NCBI GenBank assembly: GCA_900478215.1
Contig: LS483478.1
Span: 3,906,001 to 3,970,000, forward strand
Direction: 5' to 3'
Origin: Salmonella enterica subsp. houtenae serovar Houten
GTDB taxonomy: Bacteria; Pseudomonadota; Gammaproteobacteria; Enterobacterales; Enterobacteriaceae
Length of the DNA: 64,000 nt
In this document: piece after piece, positions 63,240-64,000 of the stretch
Position numbering within the stretch: position 1 is the first letter of the stretch
Layout of the letters: the number at the start of each line of letters is the position of its first letter
Notes under the pieces: generated by a model
What the model saw: the letters and a program-made list of their open reading frames with translations, nothing else
Told to the model about the DNA's origin: nothing
Databases searched by the model: none
Program-made: the position numbers and the translations under genes

Positions 63240-63683
63240 ATGAAGAATGCGACGTTCTATCTTCTGGATAATGACACTACCGTTGATGGCTTAAACGCCG
63301 TCGAGCAACTGGTGTGTGAAATTGCCGCAGAACGTTGGCGTGCTGGCAAGCGCGTGCTGATCGCCTGCGAAAACGAAAAACAGGCCTTTCGTCTTGATGA
63401 AGCCCTGTGGGCAAGACCGGCAGAAAGCTTCGTGCCGCACAATCTGGCGGGTGAAGGTCCCAGAGGCGGCGCACCGGTAGAGATTGCCTGGCCGGAAAAA
63501 CGCAACAGCAGCCCGCGCGACCTGCTCATCAGTTTGCGCGTTGGCTTTGCAGATTTTGCCACCGCTTTCACAGAAGTGGTAGACTTCGTCCCTTACGAAG
63601 AAACTTTGAAACAACTGGCTCGCGAACGCTACAAAGCCTACCGCGTGGCTGGTTTTAACCTGAATACGGCAACCTGGAAATAA
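63240..63683 (+). CDS. holC: DNA polymerase III chi subunit HolC
   Basis: 147 residues from the ATG at 63240, which equals the E. coli length; the frame from 63201 includes upstream sequence. [12 protein letters not shown]..., [37 protein letters not shown] matches HolC. Chi binds SSB and psi (HolD) in the clamp loader. Stop overlaps the valS start (TAATG). Confidence 0.96.
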
Positions 63684-64000
63684 TGGAAAAGACATATAAT
63701 CCCCAAGATATCGAACAGCCGCTTTACGAGCACTGGGAAAAGCAGGGCTATTTCAAACCGAATGGCGATGAAAGCCAGGAGAGTTTCTGCATCATGATCC
63801 CGCCGCCGAACGTCACCGGCAGTTTGCATATGGGACATGCTTTCCAGCAAACCATCATGGATACAATGATCCGTTACCAGCGTATGCAGGGTAAAAACAC
63901 CCTGTGGCAGGTCGGCACCGACCACGCCGGGATCGCGACCCAGATGGTAGTTGAGCGCAAGATTGCCGCTGAAGAAGGTAAAACCCGTCACGATTACGGC
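63683..64000 (+). CDS. valS: Valyl-tRNA synthetase ValS (partial)
   Basis: First 106 codons of valS; runs past the window end. Starts [22 protein letters not shown], with the HIGH-type motif [16 protein letters not shown]. The stop of holC overlaps, so the genes are coupled. Class I synthetase; editing and KMSKS parts are outside. Confidence 0.97.

Overview
The window is chromosomal DNA of a Salmonella enterica-like enterobacterium. The flanks carry core genes in Salmonella order: yjiH-yjiG-iadA-hypT, an aspartate/glutamate racemase, trpS2 and uxuR on the left, and leuX-ahr-idn-lptG/lptF-pepA-holC-valS on the right. Between them is a long accessory region anchored at the tRNA gene leuX. I cannot name the serovar. 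The collapsed idn locus and the glycosaminoglycan-type locus suggest a lineage different from the common laboratory Typhimurium strains, but that is inference.

Left (1-10 kb): a peptide/nucleoside-related membrane pair with isoaspartyl dipeptidase, the regulator HypT, a racemase, an orphan Hcp-like protein, a second tryptophanyl-tRNA synthetase preceded by what looks like a Trp-codon attenuation leader, UxuR, and two less known proteins. 10.4-23 kb: one co-oriented locus with a DeoR-type regulator, a four-gene mannose-family PTS, a GH105-type unsaturated uronyl hydrolase, a DUF2264 protein, a KdgM-type porin, a polysaccharide lyase family 8 enzyme (catalytic Asn/His/Tyr visible), a large autotransporter and a tiny lipoprotein. 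Together they look like a surface-to-cytoplasm pathway for a uronic-acid polysaccharide such as hyaluronan or chondroitin.

23-44 kb is a mosaic of island genes and debris: DUF1062, a YjhX-type toxin with a fused methyltransferase, IS3 and autotransporter remnants, an IprA-like regulator with an 1823-residue invasin/intimin-like protein, remnants of a pertussis-like AB toxin, fragments of conjugative-element replication genes, HigBA- and HipB-like genes, an IS3 element split by an IS1111-type element, a truncated IS200, a SIR2-like protein and an intact P4-type integrase next to an att copy (43995).

44-56 kb is an almost complete P4-like satellite prophage: att, crr iterons, a cargo operon with a PD-(D/E)XK-type protein and two small paralogues, alpha primase-helicase, the early operon with the RNA immunity region, AlpA/Vis, ori iterons, an Ogr/delta site, sid-delta-psu, cos, a PvuII-like restriction-modification system in the usual cargo hotspot, then an integrase broken by a 2-base insertion, and leuX. 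The last 8 kb are core genes; the idn gluconate/idonate genes are reduced to three fused fragments.
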